Positions 33,238-33,399 of a stretch of 33,399 nt of DNA are shown one piece after another. The first letter of the stretch is position 1. Every line of letters begins with the position of its first letter. The position numbers and the translations under genes were made by a program. The DNA is from Alphaproteobacteria bacterium UBA6062 (lineage in GTDB: Bacteria; Pseudomonadota; Alphaproteobacteria; Sneathiellales; Sneathiellaceae): NCBI GenBank assembly GCA_002428885.1, contig DIYE01000158.1:1-33399 (forward strand). The letters run 5' to 3'. The notes under the pieces are model-generated. The model saw only the letters and a program-made list of their open reading frames with translations. It did no database searches and was not told the origin of the DNA.

Positions 33238-33254
33238 ATAGTCAATTTGACTAT
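33238..33254. promoter_or_regulatory. Palindrome in the putA-lrp intergenic region, probable Lrp-type operator
   Basis: ATAGTCAATTTGACTAT has perfect 8-bp arms around a central T. It lies 23 bp upstream of the Lrp-family ATG and 113 bp upstream of putA, in an AT-rich gap. Size and symmetry fit a dimeric Lrp/AsnC-family regulator such as PutR. Confidence 0.5.
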
Positions 33255-33276
33255 TTAATACACCTTAAGCAGACCA

Positions 33277-33399
33277 ATGGATAAATTCGATCGAAAAATA
33301 CTGCATGAATTACAGGAAAATGCCCGCATTACCATGACGGAGCTGGCGGGGCGGGTCGGGCTCACGAAAACGCCCTGTATCGAGCGGTTGAAACGGCTT
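33277..33399 (+). CDS. Lrp/AsnC family regulator, 5' part only (probable putA activator)
   Basis: The first 41 codons of a gene cut by the window edge. They encode the N-terminal helix-turn-helix of an Lrp/AsnC regulator: MDKFDRKILHELQENAR, TMTELAGRVGLTKTPCIERL. The divergent arrangement with putA is the one known for putR, whose product activates putA in the presence of proline in Rhodobacter and Agrobacterium. The ligand-binding RAM domain lies outside the window. Confidence 0.88.
   Translation, partial: MDKFDRKILHELQENARITMTELAGRVGLTKTPCIERLKRL

Noticed and set aside
1..33399. CRISPR arrays, tRNA or rRNA genes, prophage or transposase genes
   Set aside because: No regularly spaced repeats, no tRNA-like T-arm sequences in the intergenic gaps, and no integrase or transposase motifs in any credible ORF.

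Overview
The window looks like chromosomal DNA from an alphaproteobacterium of moderate GC content. The main reasons are a gcrA-type cell-cycle regulator (3568-3894), a full CtrA-type site (TTAA-N7-TTAA) upstream of the first gene, a putA with a divergent Lrp-family gene, and a plcP/agt-like lipid pair of the kind known from rhizobia and marine alphaproteobacteria. The order (Kordiimonadales/Emcibacterales, Sneathiellales or another) cannot be settled from sequence alone. I see no rRNA, tRNA, CRISPR array, phage or transposase gene. Genes are densely packed in short divergent and convergent blocks, mostly of housekeeping and accessory metabolism.

Layout, left to right. 1-3.5 kb: a VPLPA-CTERM surface protein with a CtrA-like site, a DOPA 4,5-dioxygenase-family protein and a 686-residue secreted protein of unknown function. 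3.5-7.6 kb: compact GcrA, an unknown membrane protein, an SDR dehydrogenase followed by a class I glutamine amidotransferase, and a family III CoA-transferase. 7.7-9.4 kb: a double cold-shock-domain protein with a strong terminator and a long AT-rich leader, then a redoxin-like protein preceded by a 24-bp perfect palindrome. 9.5-14.1 kb: CobT and a histidine phosphatase that may be CobC, a GT9 heptosyltransferase-like enzyme and an MsbA-type exporter. 14.2-16.3 kb: an acidic beta-barrel outer-membrane protein with a Fur-like box, and a PPP-family phosphatase. 16.3-19.3 kb: an MFS transporter divergent from a Tat-exported nitroreductase that is translationally coupled to a MarR regulator, with two matching operator-like sites between them. 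19.3-22.1 kb: a lipid kinase divergent from a PlcP-like phosphoesterase overlapping an Agt-like glycosyltransferase. 22.1-29.4 kb: an EamA exporter, a multi-PAS histidine kinase, a CYTH protein, a periplasmic GDPD and a CHASE hybrid kinase. 29.5-33.4 kb: putA and the truncated start of an Lrp-family regulator.

The most coherent functional story is the 19.3-22.1 kb block. The pair resembles the phosphate-stress lipid-remodelling pair (phospholipid to diacylglycerol by PlcP, diacylglycerol to glycolipid by Agt), and the divergent kinase can return diacylglycerol to phosphatidic acid. A Pho-box-like direct repeat sits in the shared upstream region. The CYTH and GDPD genes 4 kb away also act on phosphorus compounds. 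The second story is a self-contained xenobiotic-response module (MFS, nitroreductase, MarR) with its probable operators visible. All functional statements rest on motif recognition by eye; no database search was run.
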